The translations under genes and the position numbers were made by a program. A stretch of DNA of 64,000 nt, from the NCBI GenBank assembly GCA_027886175.1, contig JAJNNQ010000075.1, forward strand, positions 3,141,001-3,205,000, in the 5' to 3' direction. The DNA comes from Phylloscopus collybita. Taxonomy: Eukaryota; Chordata; Aves; Passeriformes; Phylloscopidae. This document shows positions 22,969 to 34,990 of the stretch, one piece after another. The number at the start of each line of letters is the position of its first letter. Position 1 is the stretch's first letter. The notes below the pieces were generated by a model. It was not told the DNA's origin, ran no database searches, and worked only from the letters and a program-made list of their open reading frames with translations.

Positions 22969-25146
22969 ACGTGTTCAGCTTGGAGGAACTGATTATCTGC
23001 AACTGTCTGAAAAAGCTCAGCTTCCAGAGCCTTTCCCCAAATTCTTGAACATTTTTCCCCTGAATACTTTCAGGACTTTGCCTGAGCATAGGGGAAACCA
23101 GGAGCTGGGGGGATGTTGCCCAAGAGGAGGTGAGGTCTGCCACGAGATTCAGGGTGGGGAAGCACTGTCTGCAAACCCTGATCTCCCCATGTGTCCCTAA
23201 CCCAAACCCTGGACCCACCAGCTGAAATGTGCTCCCTGGGAAGCCAACTGCATCAGGACAACCAGGAGCCTGATGCCTTCCAGTCTTCCAGAAGCTTCAA
23301 GGGGAAACAAATCTGGTTTTGGTCCGATTTGGACCCTAACCAGGTCATAAAAGAAAAAATTACAACCCAACACTTGATGAGATTTCCTGCCAAGAGGAAA
23401 GCCAGTGAGCTCTCACACCCCTCCATCACCCCTGGTTTTTGGCATGCTCCAGGGCCCACATCTTTGGCCAAGTTTTGTTTGATCCGCAGCGCAAAGAAGC
23501 CCTGTGTCTCCGCTTCTGGCAGCTGGATTGCACCACCGGGTAATTCTGTGGCTAAACTGTTTAAATAATGTTAATGGCTTTACAAATTCACTTTCAAAAC
23601 AGCCTGAAGTGTAAAGCCAGCGGAGCTGAAGCAGCATGCTGGGGCTTAGGCATGTTTAGATAAGGGTGGGTGCAGAGTAAGCTTTCCACATGAGCTACAG
23701 GAACCAGAGATAGCTGCCTCTTAACCACCTCTCCTGCACTGCAAAGGGGTAGATGCGTGCTGCAGCAGGGCAAGGATGGAAAACCAGCACAGCTAGAGGC
23801 TTTGGGATCAGTTTTTTTTTTGTTCTTCTTGGCAGCCAACTCCCTCTGTGGCAGGTGCTGATGGAGAAAAACACAGCAGAACCATGGGTAGTCTCAGGTT
23901 TTCAAAACAGCAATAAATAAAATAAGAAATAAAAAAAAAAATATAAGGGTTAGCTGACAGTGCTGAATGTACAATGAAAAATCAAGATTTAAGACAGGGC
24001 AAATCTGGCTCCTACCCACCTACTTCAGTCAAAATTGCAATTCTCTGGCAGGTGTCCTGCTCTTAGCTTTTATTCAGGATGCTCCCTGGCTCCCCAGCTA
24101 ATAAAGAGGAGCTTGAGGAATGCAACACAGCTTGCTGGAGGGCAAAACTGAGCTACCTGAACCTGGGGAGAGTGCAACTACAGGGATACCAGTCCAAAAG
24201 CAGAGGCACAAATGTGACAATGTGGACAGTGGACTCTATTTCCCCACCCAGACTTTTCTGGGCTCAGCACAGAAAGCTGGGAATTCCAGAGCTCTCCGTG
24301 CCCGTGTGTATTTGCAAACCGACCCTGCCTGGCACCTGCCCCGGTGCTGTGCCCACCAGGGGTCATGCTGTGATGGTGACAGTCCTGACAGCATCATGCA
24401 GGATTATCTGTGCCTCTCAGCAGCCCAGATTTCACATGGGTCACCCACTGCATTCCCGTAATCGCAGTTGTACTCAATAATCTCTCTTGGCCAAATAAAA
24501 ATAGTTTGGGGCTATGTTTGTGCTTTGATTTACATCAGGGTAAATCAGATGTTCCGCCCCAGCGCTCGGCTGTCTACAGGCAAAGGAAGAGTGAGGTAAG
24601 GTCAGCACAGACCTCTGGAGTGTCTGCAGGAGAGATTTAATGTCTGACAGCACGGCTCAAACTTGTGTTTAGGAAACCAAACAAGTTCAAAAGAAAAATC
24701 AAGTACATGCTTAAACAATATGGATAATAAAACACTAAAGTCAGTAATGGGAAGGGGTGGATTTGCCAGTTCTTGATCCTTCAAATCAAGACCAAAGTCT
24801 TTTCCAGTGAAACATAACTTATGGCAAATGAGATGCTCTCTGAAACACCCTTTGCCACAAACCATGGAAGATTTGGGGGTTTTACCAAGCAGGGAAGATG
24901 GGTTTGCAGCCACTGCAGAACCATCCTCACACTAATCCTGCCACCACCTAAGAGGAAAACCAGATATGACCAAGTAAAACCCAAAGCCCAAGCACAGCCC
25001 AAACCCCCAAAGCAGCATTCATCCTGTGTCCCAACACAAACCAGCAGCTGCTACTTCCCTCTGGATCCAACTCCTTGGTTGTGCAGTGCCCCTGCCAGGT
25101 GCATCCACACTGTTCCCAAGTGCAAACCCAAGATCCCAAGAGCATA
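22969..25146. other. Unannotated non-coding stretch
   Basis: No gene recognised. A short CpG-retaining patch sits at 23484-23540 (five CpGs in about 60 bases) and another near 24554-24568. A run of 11 A occurs near 23930. These could be conserved non-coding elements, but nothing in the sequence alone proves it. Confidence 0.4.
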
Positions 25147-25485
25147 GGAGGCTCAGGGGGGATCTTATCCCTCTGTACTCCTCTCTCAAAAGAGACTGGA
25201 GCCAGTCTCTCAGGTGACAAGTGACAGAATGAAAGAAAATGGTCTCAAGTTGTGCCGGGGGGGTTTAGATTGGATACAGGAAAAAATTCTTCACTGAAAG
25301 GGTGGTCAGGCACTGGAAAAAGCTGCCCCGAGAAGTGGTAGAACACCATCCCTGGAAGTGTTAAAAAACATGGATGTGGCATTTAAGGACATGGTTTAGT
25401 GGTGGTCTCAGCAGTGCTGGGTTAATGGACTTGCTGATCTTAGAGATCTTCCCTAACCTTAATGATTCTAAGATTTATGAAGCCA
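25147..25485 (+). mobile_element. CR1 LINE 3' region, about 340 bp
   Basis: Landmarks run in CR1 order: 'aggaggctcaggggggatct', 'tctcaggtgacaagtgacag', 'ggtctcaagttgtgcc', 'gggtttagattggata', 'ttcttcactgaaagggtggt', 'ttaaggacatggtttagtgg', 'cagcagtgctgggttaatgg' and 'aatgattctaagat'. It belongs to the subfamily with the 'ggacatggtttagtggtgg' block and is 5'-truncated. Confidence 0.95.
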
Positions 25486-26185
25486 CTGGTTCCAAACATG
25501 CTCTGCACAGAACTGTTGGTGGCACAGACCTTGTGCAGTCCCAGGGCTGGGTCTGGTGGCACAGTCTCATGCTCAGAGCTGGGTTTAGGTACTGTGTGGG
25601 ACATGGTCCACACTGCCATACCATTCCCATGTCACACAGTGCTGGCACCCCTTCCATTGCACTGGATGGGGACTGCCAAAAGTTCCTGCTGTCTCATGAG
25701 CTTCTGCCCTCTAAGTGGTGAAAGTGATTTTTCCAGTCAGCTGCACCCTGGAATAGAAAAAAAAATGCTAATACACACCATTCCACCAAGCTGCCCCCTG
25801 CCTCCTCCCTTCCAACTGCAATCCCACAGGTTCTTCTACAAAGGAGCAGAAAGATGGGAAAAATCATTTAAAATGGGAAGTCTGGGGGAAATTATTTCAC
25901 TTTGTCAGGTCAGTAGACACTCCCCAAATATATTTTTCAGTGTGAGCACATCTGGAGTTAATGCAGATGGTGAATAAGAGCATGCAGAGATTCATATGTG
26001 ATGTCTGGCCACTGGTCATCTACAGGATCCTTTTTCTTAAAACTTCCTCCCAAAATTGTTTTGGGCAAATTACCCAGCAATGATGCAAAATCCTGAGGCT
26101 GCTGAAGTCAGGAGGAGATCTGCCAGTGACTCTGAAGATTTGCAGTCTGGTTTTAGTCCTGATGGGAAGAGAGGGATGAAACCAT
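25486..26185. other. Unannotated non-coding stretch
   Basis: No gene, repeat or RNA recognised between two CR1 copies. Confidence 0.4.
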
Positions 26186-26362
26186 GGATCATTGAATATC
26201 CTGAGTTGGAAGTGACCCACGGGGGTCATCAAGTCCAATCCCTGCCTCTGCACAGGAAAATCACAAGAATCCATTCAAGTTCCTGAGATCATTGTTCAAA
26301 CACTTACCGAACTCTGTCAGGCTTGCTGCTGTGACCACTTTCCTGAGGATCCTGTTCCAAAT
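26186..26362 (-). mobile_element. CR1 LINE 3' end
   Basis: Plus-strand order: 'ggatcattgaatatcctgag', 'tcatcaagtccaatccctgc', 'attgttcaaacacttaccga', 'gctgctgtgaccactttcct'. Reverse complement of the CR1 subfamily also seen at 6521. 5'-truncated. Confidence 0.88.
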
Positions 26363-28979
26363 GTCCTTATAACCTGCACATCCCTCACCTTGGCTGGGCT
26401 GGGGTCCTGTCCCCCCCACAGGCTCAGGTGTGTCAGAGTAACCCTGTTCAAGCACCACAAAGGAGGCAGCACAGGGAGGAGGCACAAGTGTGTGTTTGCT
26501 GAGGCTGGACACAGCCCAGCAGCCTTCCTTCACCCCTCCCCAGGAGAAGAACAGCCTGTGGTCCCACACCCTCAGTCCCCATGTCCTCGGGGCCTCTCCC
26601 AGGTTGCAGGAGGACAAAGGCACCTCATGCTGCTCCAGGTTTGCTGTGGCACCTCCCAGCTCAACCTCTCCAGCTGCACGTGTGCCCTGCAGCCCTTCCC
26701 CAGCCCATGCCCTGCCATGATTCATGGCTCCTCTTCTGCTCTTCCTTATATGGGGACTTGGAACTTCACATTTCCTGCACTAGGAAAGCCAAAAAGTGCT
26801 TTTTTTCTCTGCTCTTCCACCAGCCCCATTTGTTCCCCTGGTCCCCTGCCCATGCTGGGCACAGCCCCAGTCTGCCTCACAGTGCTCCCCACACAACAGC
26901 TCCGTGGGGTGCCCCTTCTCACACCATCCCTACCCCACAGGTACCATCCCCATCCCACAGGTGCCATCCACAGGCACGAGTCCCTTCCCCATATGGAAAC
27001 CTCATGGGTCATTCCCATGTCCCCAAATTATGGTAGGACAGGGGTACCCCAAGGCACTGGGTGCACATGCAGCAAGGCACACTGTCCAGGGAGCACATCC
27101 CTGCTGACCCAGACATGGAAAGTGGCTGTGGTGCAGCAACCTCTCTCTGTTTAATCCTGATTAAGATGTTCATTTTCATCTAACTGCAGCCAAATCAGAA
27201 TTTTTGCTTTTATGTTTTGAGGTGACATGTTTTCTATCTGAAAATAATAATAATAATTAAAAAAAAAAAAGGCTGAGCATTCTTTTAGGGAGCAAAACTG
27301 TAATAAAGTAAGTAATAAAATAAAGCAATAAAATAAATAGAATAAAGTGCAATAAAATAAAAGCACAAGAGTGCAGTAATTAACTCTTAGAGCCATTAAA
27401 CGACATGGTTTTAACTGCCAAAGTCCTTAATGGGAATATTTTGGTCTGTAATGACAATCTGACTTCTCAGCAGCCGTTTCTTTTCAGACAAGGGTTTGTT
27501 AATCCTGACTATGGCAACCAGCTCGAAAATTCTCTTTTTGCAGCCAGGGAATATAGTAGATATGGCAAAAAGGGATTGGCAAATTCTGAAAAGCAATTCC
27601 AGAAAAAGAATCTGTGTGATGAGAAGAGGATGGAAAGGAAAACTCTCCTGAGACAGAAAATCTTTTGGAAGTGAGATGGTGCAGCACTTCAGACACACCA
27701 GCTCTCCCCTCCAAACATCTGCTTCTCCAGACTATAAAAATAAAACAGGGGTACACGAAGGGACAAACAAGTGTGGAGTAGGAATGACTTAGTCAGAAAT
27801 TCTGGAAAAGGAAAAACTGTTTTTTCCAAACATGTTGGATGGGAAAAGAGCATCCAGCAAGTGGGTATCCAAGCCCGGCAGGATGGAGGATCATTGAACA
27901 GTTGCTTCTCATCCATTCCCTCCCACCTGGTGAAAGGCACAGCACCCACAGTGACAACCCCTCCAGAACCATCACAAAGAGAAGTCTGAGGAACATGAAA
28001 AATTGATCCTGCTGGGTCTTATCCAAAGGGTAGAATGAGTTTTCTGCCCTTTCCTCTTCCAATGTTTTCCACTGCTGTGTCTCGGGTTAGCTTTGGTCTG
28101 TGCTCATTCCAGCTGCTTTCCAGTAGGATAAGCCTTCCTCCCTTTCCAGGCAAAGCCACCTTGTCCAGTTCTCCAAAGGACTTTGGAGGGATGGAAGACA
28201 CTGCTGAAGGGCCCTGGCTGCAGTTGTGTTCCTGGAAGGAGACGGGGGATGTGTGGCCAGGGTGATTCCTGTTTGCAGCTCTTACACGCCCAGCTGGAGT
28301 CTGCAGTCACAGAGATTTGGCTCCAAAGCCCCAGGTGTGATTTCAAATCCCACAGTCCATGCTGCCTCCCTGAATTGCAGCTGCTTTTCCAACTCCCTGG
28401 CAGGTGAACAAGGAGGAGTTGACAAGTACTCTCATGGGCCTTGGGCAACTGTTGCTTTTGCTGCTCACATTTAACATTTAACGTGTTGCCACTGACATTT
28501 ATCTCAGCTGCCTTCTGTCTCTCCATGGAATGATCACAGATCTCTGTATGGAAAAATTTGGCTGCTCTGAGGATCAAGCTGTGCTGCTAGTTCCATGTGG
28601 GAAGGATCGGAAGTGGATTAAGCAAGGTTTCAAAACACAGATTGAAATGATGGGCTGGAACAAGATCTTGGTTTAGAAGCACCATGAAAACATCATCTCG
28701 GATTTTGGCACGCTGAAAGTTGGGAGTGAACTGCACGCCAGGATTTTTCAGGCTGGGAAAAAGAAAAAAGAGAGAGAGCAAGGATGACAGATGTTTATAA
28801 CCACAAAAGGAACAGAAAGGGTAGTGATTTTTTCACTGTCTCTTTCAATGCAAAATCTAGGGAAATCTAATGAAACTAAAACAAGGAATCTTCAAGGCAA
28901 AATTTAAGTCAGTTCTTCATGTGACCTGTGGTCATTCTGTGAAAATTCTCATCACAAGATTTTGTGGTGGTAGAAGAGT
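26363..28979. other. Unannotated stretch: GC-rich segment then AT-rich simple DNA
   Basis: 26390-27150 is C-rich and open for 254 codons on the plus strand. The composition (Pro, Ser, His, Cys) and frames open in several phases suggest low stop density from base composition, not coding. 27243-27362 is A/T-rich and degenerate. No known gene is recognised. Confidence 0.5.
27241..27362. repeat. AT-rich low-complexity block (AATAAA-rich)
   Basis: It contains an A12 run and many overlapping 'aataaa' units separated by g, gc or tag. It resembles a decayed simple repeat or retroposon tail. The numerous AATAAA words are compositional and should not be read as functional poly-A signals. Confidence 0.7.
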
Positions 28980-29375
28980 TTAGGCTGACAGGTCAGTCAT
29001 TCCCAGGGTCCTCCTGGTCATTCTTTTTATTCTCATTAAAAATGGTTTCCTTTTTTCAGTCCCTGGGGACTTCACTGACTGCCGTGACTTCTTAAATATC
29101 TTAGAGAGTGGCTTGGCAACTGCATCAGCCAATTCCCCCAGGACTTTGGGATGCCTCTTGTCAGGTCTCACAGACTCATACATGTTCAGAATCCTCAGGT
29201 TGTCACGAACCTGATCTCCTACAGTGGGAGGGACTTTTCTCAGCCAGTCCCTGCCTTGTAGCCCATCCAGTTTAACTGTACAGATCATATTTATGCTGCT
29301 GGGATGCTCCTGAGTAATTTTCTGCTGTAGGCAAAACCTGTGCATCCCCTCAGCTCCAGCCATTGTGGGACACAT
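28980..29375 (-). pseudogene. CR1 LINE ORF2 (reverse transcriptase) fragment
   Basis: The minus-strand frame of 131 codons contains, in order, PPTVGDQVRDNLRILN, then PDKRHPKVLGELADAVAKPLS, then IFKKSRQS. This matches the part of CR1 ORF2 just upstream of and entering the reverse-transcriptase domain (family pattern: 'PPTVxxQVRDxLxxLN', 'GPDxxHPRVLRELADVVAKPLS'). The expected Gly of 'GPD' reads Arg-Pro-Asp. The frame stops after about 130 codons with no fingers or palm catalytic region, so it cannot encode an active enzyme. It is the only coding part of a CR1 in the window; the other CR1s are 3'-end fragments. Confidence 0.8.
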
Positions 29376-30719
29376 GAAGACAAAACATCACAAAGGCTGA
29401 GCTGCAGTGACATTGAGGTGTTGGATGAGGTGAGTTCAGCTGTGACTTAAATTCCCAGTGTTCTTCATGGCTTACAGCTGTCTAGACATCTGTGGAGAAC
29501 ATTGTTTACCTGATCCAAAACTGGTGCTGATGTTTCCAAGTATCAACTTGGAATCACTCAGCATTGATTAAACACTCAGTCTCCCCCCAAGCTTGTCTCT
29601 CTCCTGCTCTCTGCTCTCAAGTTCAGTCTTTCCTCGGGGGAATTGCTGCACAACTTGGCTTTAACCAAAATAAACTGTCCTGGCACGAGTTCCTGTTTTT
29701 TAAGATATAGCTTTAAAATAACAAGGAGCAGATTTTCCCCTTCCTTGCTCTTACAGGCTTCATTGTGAAAGCTTCAAAGATTGTCACCTACAACACCATG
29801 GTGACCCCAGAGCACCCATATATTTATTCTCTCATGAGAGGCATTTCTGTAGCCGATGGAGATTTATAGGTTGAAAGCAGACAAGATTTTCCATTACTTG
29901 TAAATTTGTGGAAAAATCAGAGGGACAAAGACAGCTTGGGGCTTCCAAGCTGTAAAACAACACTCAGCCCATCTGATTTTAAGTGTTTTAGACTTTATAT
30001 CAATATTGTTTTTCCATGGGGGGGGTAGGAAGAGGGACGCAGTGGGAAGAGGGACTCATCTACCCCAAGAGAAGGAGAAAATTTTTGGAAACAACAACAA
30101 AACCACAGGCCTGGGTAATCCCTGTTAACAAAACAAAGCTGCAGATTGTATGCACAAACTGGAATCAGGCAAATTTATTCCCGTGGTGCTGTGAGACCAA
30201 AGAGATATCAAAATGGTCACAGAAGTATTTTGGAAACTCACCAAGTGCATCCTTTTGTCATCTTCTCTTTTCTACTTCAGTTTGAAGGAATCGAGCCCCA
30301 AGTACTCTAATCCAGCTTGGATCTCCCACTCTGCTCCTCCTGTTATTTTAACTTTAGGCACAGCAGTCCTTTGAAAAAGCGCCCCGTTCCCACTGCCCTG
30401 GGAGCTATGGGAAAAGCTATCTTGGTCCTATCAGGAATGTGCCTCGCCTCTGCCCTGCGGTTGTGTTGCCTTCGGAGAAACTGGTGTCACGAAGCACTGC
30501 AGAAGGACAGGCCACAGCGTTCCCTTGGAAAAGCTGGGGAAAGGAGGGGGACAAGTGGGTCAGGCTGTGCTGTTCCTTTTCTTCTGAGGAGCTGGAGGAA
30601 AGTTGGAGACACCTGGGTTGTTTTTCCCAGCTCCTTGGGGATGTTTTAGAGACATGGAAAGTTTGGGACAACAAGCAGCAATGATTTGAAAAACCCAATC
30701 CCTGTGAGCAGCTGGAGGC
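29376..30719. other. Unannotated non-coding stretch
   Basis: No gene or repeat recognised. The best open frames (30317-30649 plus, 110 codons) lack domains and overlap minus-strand frames. Confidence 0.45.
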
Positions 30720-31454
30720 TGTCTTGGTTTGGAAAGACAGGTATCTGCCAGGGAAAGCTGGAGTTTCCCTTGAAATGGAGAATATAAATCCCTCACTCCC
30801 TCCAAATTATAATTTTGCAATGAAGGGCTTTCAGGCAAAGATTTGGGAATAGCAATAACAGTTCTTTACTAGGAATATTAACAATACAAATCTAGTAGTA
30901 AAAACAAACAAACAAACAACAATCCTAGAAACTCTGACAGAGTCAGAGCTACAACCTGACACCCTGTTGGTCAGGGTGTTGGAAGCAGTCCAAAAGTGAG
31001 TCCTTCTGGAGTGGCAGATGTGGTTCTGTTGGAGCAGAGATGATCCTGTAGAAAAGGGTCCAGTGATGGTGAGAAGGGTCCAGTGATGGTGAGAAGGGTC
31101 CAGTCTTCCTCCAGGAATCTGGTGGAACCAGATACCTTGTGTTCCTACGTCTCATTTTTTATCCAGGTAGGAATGGTTGGCTCCCCTGCACTGGGTGGAG
31201 CATCTCACAATGGAATGTGTCATGTCCTTGGTGAGCCTTAATGTCCCATTAGCAGAAAATATCTCCCTGGAGGGAGGACAGGCGGTGAAAGAGATAAGAA
31301 ACACTGCCCCACCTGGTTTGAACAGCTGGCCCATTATCAGAAGACTCTCGTCCCCCTGCCCCCAGAGTTACAAGAGATAAAGAAAAAAACATCTTCCCAA
31401 CTGCTTTCAACAAATGAAATAGAATACACATTTTTGGTTCCATAACCCAAGACA
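30720..31454 (-). mobile_element. Solo LTR of an endogenous retrovirus, copy 1 (735 bp)
   Basis: The element is bounded by TGTCTTGG and CCAAGACA inverted termini and shares most of its length with the copy at 38685-39461. On the minus strand it shows a TATA-like GATAAAAAA (plus 31154-31162) and a downstream AGTAAA (plus 30865-30870) that could act as the poly-A signal, which sets the orientation. Three copies of an 18-20 bp unit containing 'agaagggtccagtgatggtg' lie inside (about 31046-31103). No internal gag, pol or env sequence adjoins it. The flanking pentamers (gaggc / aagct) do not match, so the duplication has decayed or one flank was rearranged. The songbird assignment comes from memory of similar passerine LTRs. 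Confidence 0.85.
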
Positions 31455-31520
31455 AAGCTGAGGTGGACTTGATGATCTTAAAGGTCTTTTCCAAACTTAT
31501 TGATTCTTTAATTCCAGGAT
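31455..31520 (+). mobile_element. CR1 LINE extreme 3' end
   Basis: 'ggtggacttgatgatcttaa', 'aggtcttttccaaactta' and 'ttgattcttta' match the CR1 subfamily tail seen also at 25147-25485. It directly abuts LTR copy 1, suggesting the LTR inserted into or recombined next to a CR1. The CR1 body is not found on the other side of the LTR. Confidence 0.75.
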
Positions 31521-31913
31521 TCTACGGGGGATGCTGGGAAGCATCACACACAGTGCTAGGAACCCACACATTTGCAAGTGAATCAAGATTTTTCTGGCTG
31601 GTCTCTCTCCACAAAGTATAATGGGAGTTCAGACACCTAGTACACATGGTTACACGAACATGGAGACTCTCACACAGCTGGGTCTCCATCCAGAGCTGAA
31701 TCCCACCCTGGAGACAGTTAGATGAATTCCCACCCACCTGGGAAACCAAAGGGTTTTATGGGAATTACACAGCAAGGGTCGGGTGGGGAAGAACACTTTT
31801 TGTAGCTTGGGTTTGCTACATGTCCTATTGTGAGATTGGCCCACCTATTCTCCCAAGGTCCAGCCCTGTTCAAAGTGCTGGCTTAATAGTAATTAGTGGG
31901 ACCGCATGATTGG
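31521..31913. other. Unassigned sequence between two LTRs
   Basis: No CR1 or gene recognised. It could belong to an older element, as it sits between two LTRs, but I see no primer-binding site, polypurine tract or retroviral protein motif. Confidence 0.35.
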
Positions 31914-32304
31914 TGTGTCTTGAAACTCAAAAAGGTTTAATAAAATAATGCAAAATAATACAAAACTACAAACAAAGATCAAAGCCGAGCACAGTGTAAG
32001 GACAGATCCCACACCTGCTACAACACCCCGAAAATGCCACGACACCCTTTGTTCTGTCACCTTTTCTACCTAATGGTTGAGGATGGATCTATTGATGAAC
32101 TGCCAATAGGAAGAGGTACAGGTTTGACAAACAATGACAAGGGCCAACAGGTGTTCCTCTCCTGGCACTGAGCCCATTACAAAGAGGAAAAACACAAAAC
32201 TTTCTGGCTAAACTTCCTAAAATGTCCAAAGGCAAACTGAAACCCTTTCCTTGTATAGAACTACCCACTCGGGAGTGGGGGGTGCATTACTACATCCTCA
32301 CACA
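31914..32304 (-). mobile_element. Second, unrelated solo LTR (about 390 bp)
   Basis: Plus-strand ends are TGTGT and ACACA. Read on the minus strand the element begins TGTGTGAGGATG and ends in a poly-A-signal region (TATTAAACCTTTTTGAG) followed by AAGACACA. This is the layout of a short solo LTR with its ATTAAA signal close to the 3' end. No matching target-site duplication was found and the exact ends are uncertain by a few bases. It is not similar to the LTRs at 30720 and 38685. Confidence 0.55.
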
Positions 32305-32837
32305 GCTCCTGGAAATTCATCTTTCAACACAAAGGTTCAGCTCCTTTGAAGGTGGAAGAGCTTAAGTGAGAAAGGAGGAGTCCAATGAGCAAGTACAGAC
32401 CCTCCATGTGAGCACCTGTGCTTGCCTTCCAGCCAGGAGGGGTGTTAAGCTGGAATACATTGCATGCTGAAGAGATGTGTCTTCTATTTCCCAAATAGAA
32501 CCATTATCCATGTAAAGTTAGAGTATCCTGCCCCAAATTCCCTAACAGAGCTACAAGGAGTGACCAGAAGAGGCAAGCTGAGAAACTGGGACGCCCAGGC
32601 TCATAAGGATGAGAGCCACTGCCCTCCATCCAACTACCTGTGCAAGCTCCAAACTCCTAAAGTGTCTCGTGACAGTGTCTGGGAAGTCCACCTGGGGATG
32701 GAAGATTTGTCCCCTCAGGAATAACAGGAGATCCATGACCTTCTGAACCAACTGATCAGTCAGTATTTCCAAGGGTATCTCAAATACCACTAAATGCCCC
32801 TGATGAGGTAACTGGAGCCTGACCATTCCTGACCATC
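32305..32837. other. Unannotated non-coding stretch
   Basis: No gene or repeat recognised. An 86-codon plus frame (32464-32724) has no recognisable motif. Confidence 0.4.
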
Positions 32838-32980
32838 TGACTCGAACAGTTTGAATTTAAGGAGCGTTTGGACAGCACTCAAAGGAACAGGGCGTGATCT
32901 TTGGGGTAACTGTGCAGGGCCAGGAGTTGGACTCAATGATCCTGGTGAGTCCCTTCCGACTTAGCAAATTCTATGATCCT
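32838..32980 (+). mobile_element. CR1 LINE 3' end
   Basis: Landmarks: 'gaatttaaggagcgtttgga', 'tgtgcagggccaggagttgg', 'actcaatgatcctggtgagt', 'cccttccgacttagcaaat' and 'tctatgatcct'. 5'-truncated. Confidence 0.9.
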
Positions 32981-34990
32981 TTCAGACACCCAAACCCAGC
33001 ACCTCTACCAGATTTGGAGGTTTAGCTCGTGGCTCTCGGTTGCTCAGAGCCCCAAAATGGGCAGGTATTTCTTCCCTTTAGGTCCATAGCAAAATTCTCA
33101 TTGAGCTCAGAGAGAAGAACCAGAAGTCATAGCCCTCAGTGGTAGGAAATGCACAGACAAGTGATGAGGAGGAAAATCACAGAAAACAGCTTGGCTAGAG
33201 CTTCCCCAGACCACTGTCATTGCCCCCTTCACCTCAGCCTGCTCCTCAAGCACATGGACCCCATCTGTGTGCCCAGCTGCCAGGAACATTGCACTTGGCA
33301 TCTGATGTGCCTCCCCCAAATACCCTCAGCTGTGCAGAGCATGGTGGGCTCCAGTTTGGAAACACAAGCCACTCTGAGAAGAGATGTCCCCCTGCTTGCT
33401 GTGATGGGACAGAACAGGTTAATCCTTTTGCAAGGGTGCTCGGCCAGCTGCCAAGCCTGCCTGTGGGGAATCTATCCAAACTTGACTCATCCTCAAGTGA
33501 TTCAGATCGTTCCCTTTAGTACTTTGAAAAAGGTTATCAGTCTTCTTGCATCAGGCCAGAGCATGATTGATGGATGAGGGAGAAGGCAACATGCACCACA
33601 CTTGGCCTCCTCCAGAGTGTTTTGGACCAGCTTTCCACTCGCCCTCCACAGAAATCCACTTTTCACATGTGAAAGGAAGGGGCTTGCACTTCTCTGCAGT
33701 ATCTCAGAGTACCTCAGGAGATGACCTTGGGCCAGCCAAGTATCCTGGCTCTACTGGACTGGGAGCCCATAAAAAAAAAAATGAGGGCTGAGTCAAGTCC
33801 TTGGTATGCTGCCCTTGCAGCAGCACTCTGCAGTAAATGCACTGGCCAGATCACAAAGCCCAGTCAAAGAAACAGCATGTCCAGTGCCAGAATTTCCTAG
33901 AACTGGGAACATCACACTCTCCACAGACATCCCCAAGACCACACTTTTCCAGGCTTTGGAGAAACCTGGGAGAAAATGCCTCACCTTTGCTGAACCACTA
34001 AATCCAGGAGAGGAGATGATCAGCATCAAGCCACAGGGAGTCACTGCCACTTTCTTCCTTCTTTGGAGCAAACAAACTCCTCATCCTCATGATCACAGAT
34101 GGGTAGGATCTCCCTCACTGGACATGTCAGAGTGTTTTCTAGTAAATAACTAATATGAACCTGTAAGAGTGGGACAGGAAGAACAGGTGGGAGATGGGAA
34201 GAGCAGCAGGGATACCTAGAAAGGATTAGGGTAAGCTGGTTCTGCAGCAACACAGCACCACCAGGTTCTACACTTGGTCTTGGAGATTGTCTCCTCTTCT
34301 ACTGAGCCCACATCTGCCCTTGCAGGCATGCCAGGGAACTTTTAAGACCCAGGATAACTTAAGAGGAGATTTAGGAGTCCTTTTGACTCAGTAGTGCTGA
34401 AAGTGAAAGAACAGAACTGAAACTAAGAACAAAGATGATCAGAATGTCACGTACAAATACAAACTCTTTACAAATAATGGAATATCACAATAGCCCTAAT
34501 TAGATCAATGACATAAAGGACAGGCCATAACAAATATAATCTAGATGGAAGGTCATGTTTCTGTCATTGTATCCCAACCAAAGCAGTCAGAAGTGACCTT
34601 GGAAGACCTCAGAACCAGAGGCCAATTCTGGTAACAGCCACACAGTCCCCATTTGTTTCTCAGTGTTTGATATGGGTTTGCCTCAGAGTTGTGCTGGCAG
34701 ACAAAGATAAGTAACATCAGTTTCCTATTAATCTATGGCATGGAATCAAAACAATATTGCTGAGATCTACTTCTTTCCCCCATTTTTATACCCATGGTCT
34801 TTTGCCAAAAGCTCCCGAAGCCATCAATAGAAAGAAATCAATAACAGGACTGAAATAATTTCCAGGAATGAAATGCATACCTGTTTCTAGTAAACTCCTA
34901 AAGGAAAGAGCTTGGATTCCTTGCTCAAGCACCCAGGAAGGCTTTATATAGGGCAAATTAAAAAATATATAAAGTATAACAATGGACTAG
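32981..34990. other. Unannotated stretch
   Basis: Unique DNA with no recognised gene. A 115-codon plus frame (33806-34153) reads rather protein-like, but I could not identify it and a minus frame overlaps it. An isolated TATA-like TTTATATAG occurs at 34943-34951 without CpG enrichment or a visible donor downstream. Confidence 0.4.

Noticed and set aside
26390..27154. 254-codon plus-strand ORF as a gene
   Set aside because: C-rich composition lowers stop frequency. Several frames are open at once, the peptide is Pro/Ser/His-rich without a domain, and no splice structure or island is present.
27241..27362. Cluster of poly-A signals marking a gene end
   Set aside because: The AATAAA words come from AT-rich low-complexity sequence and no coding exon precedes them.
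34943..34951. Second promoter (TTTATATAG)
   Set aside because: An isolated TATA-like word in AT-rich DNA with no CpG enrichment, leader or donor.
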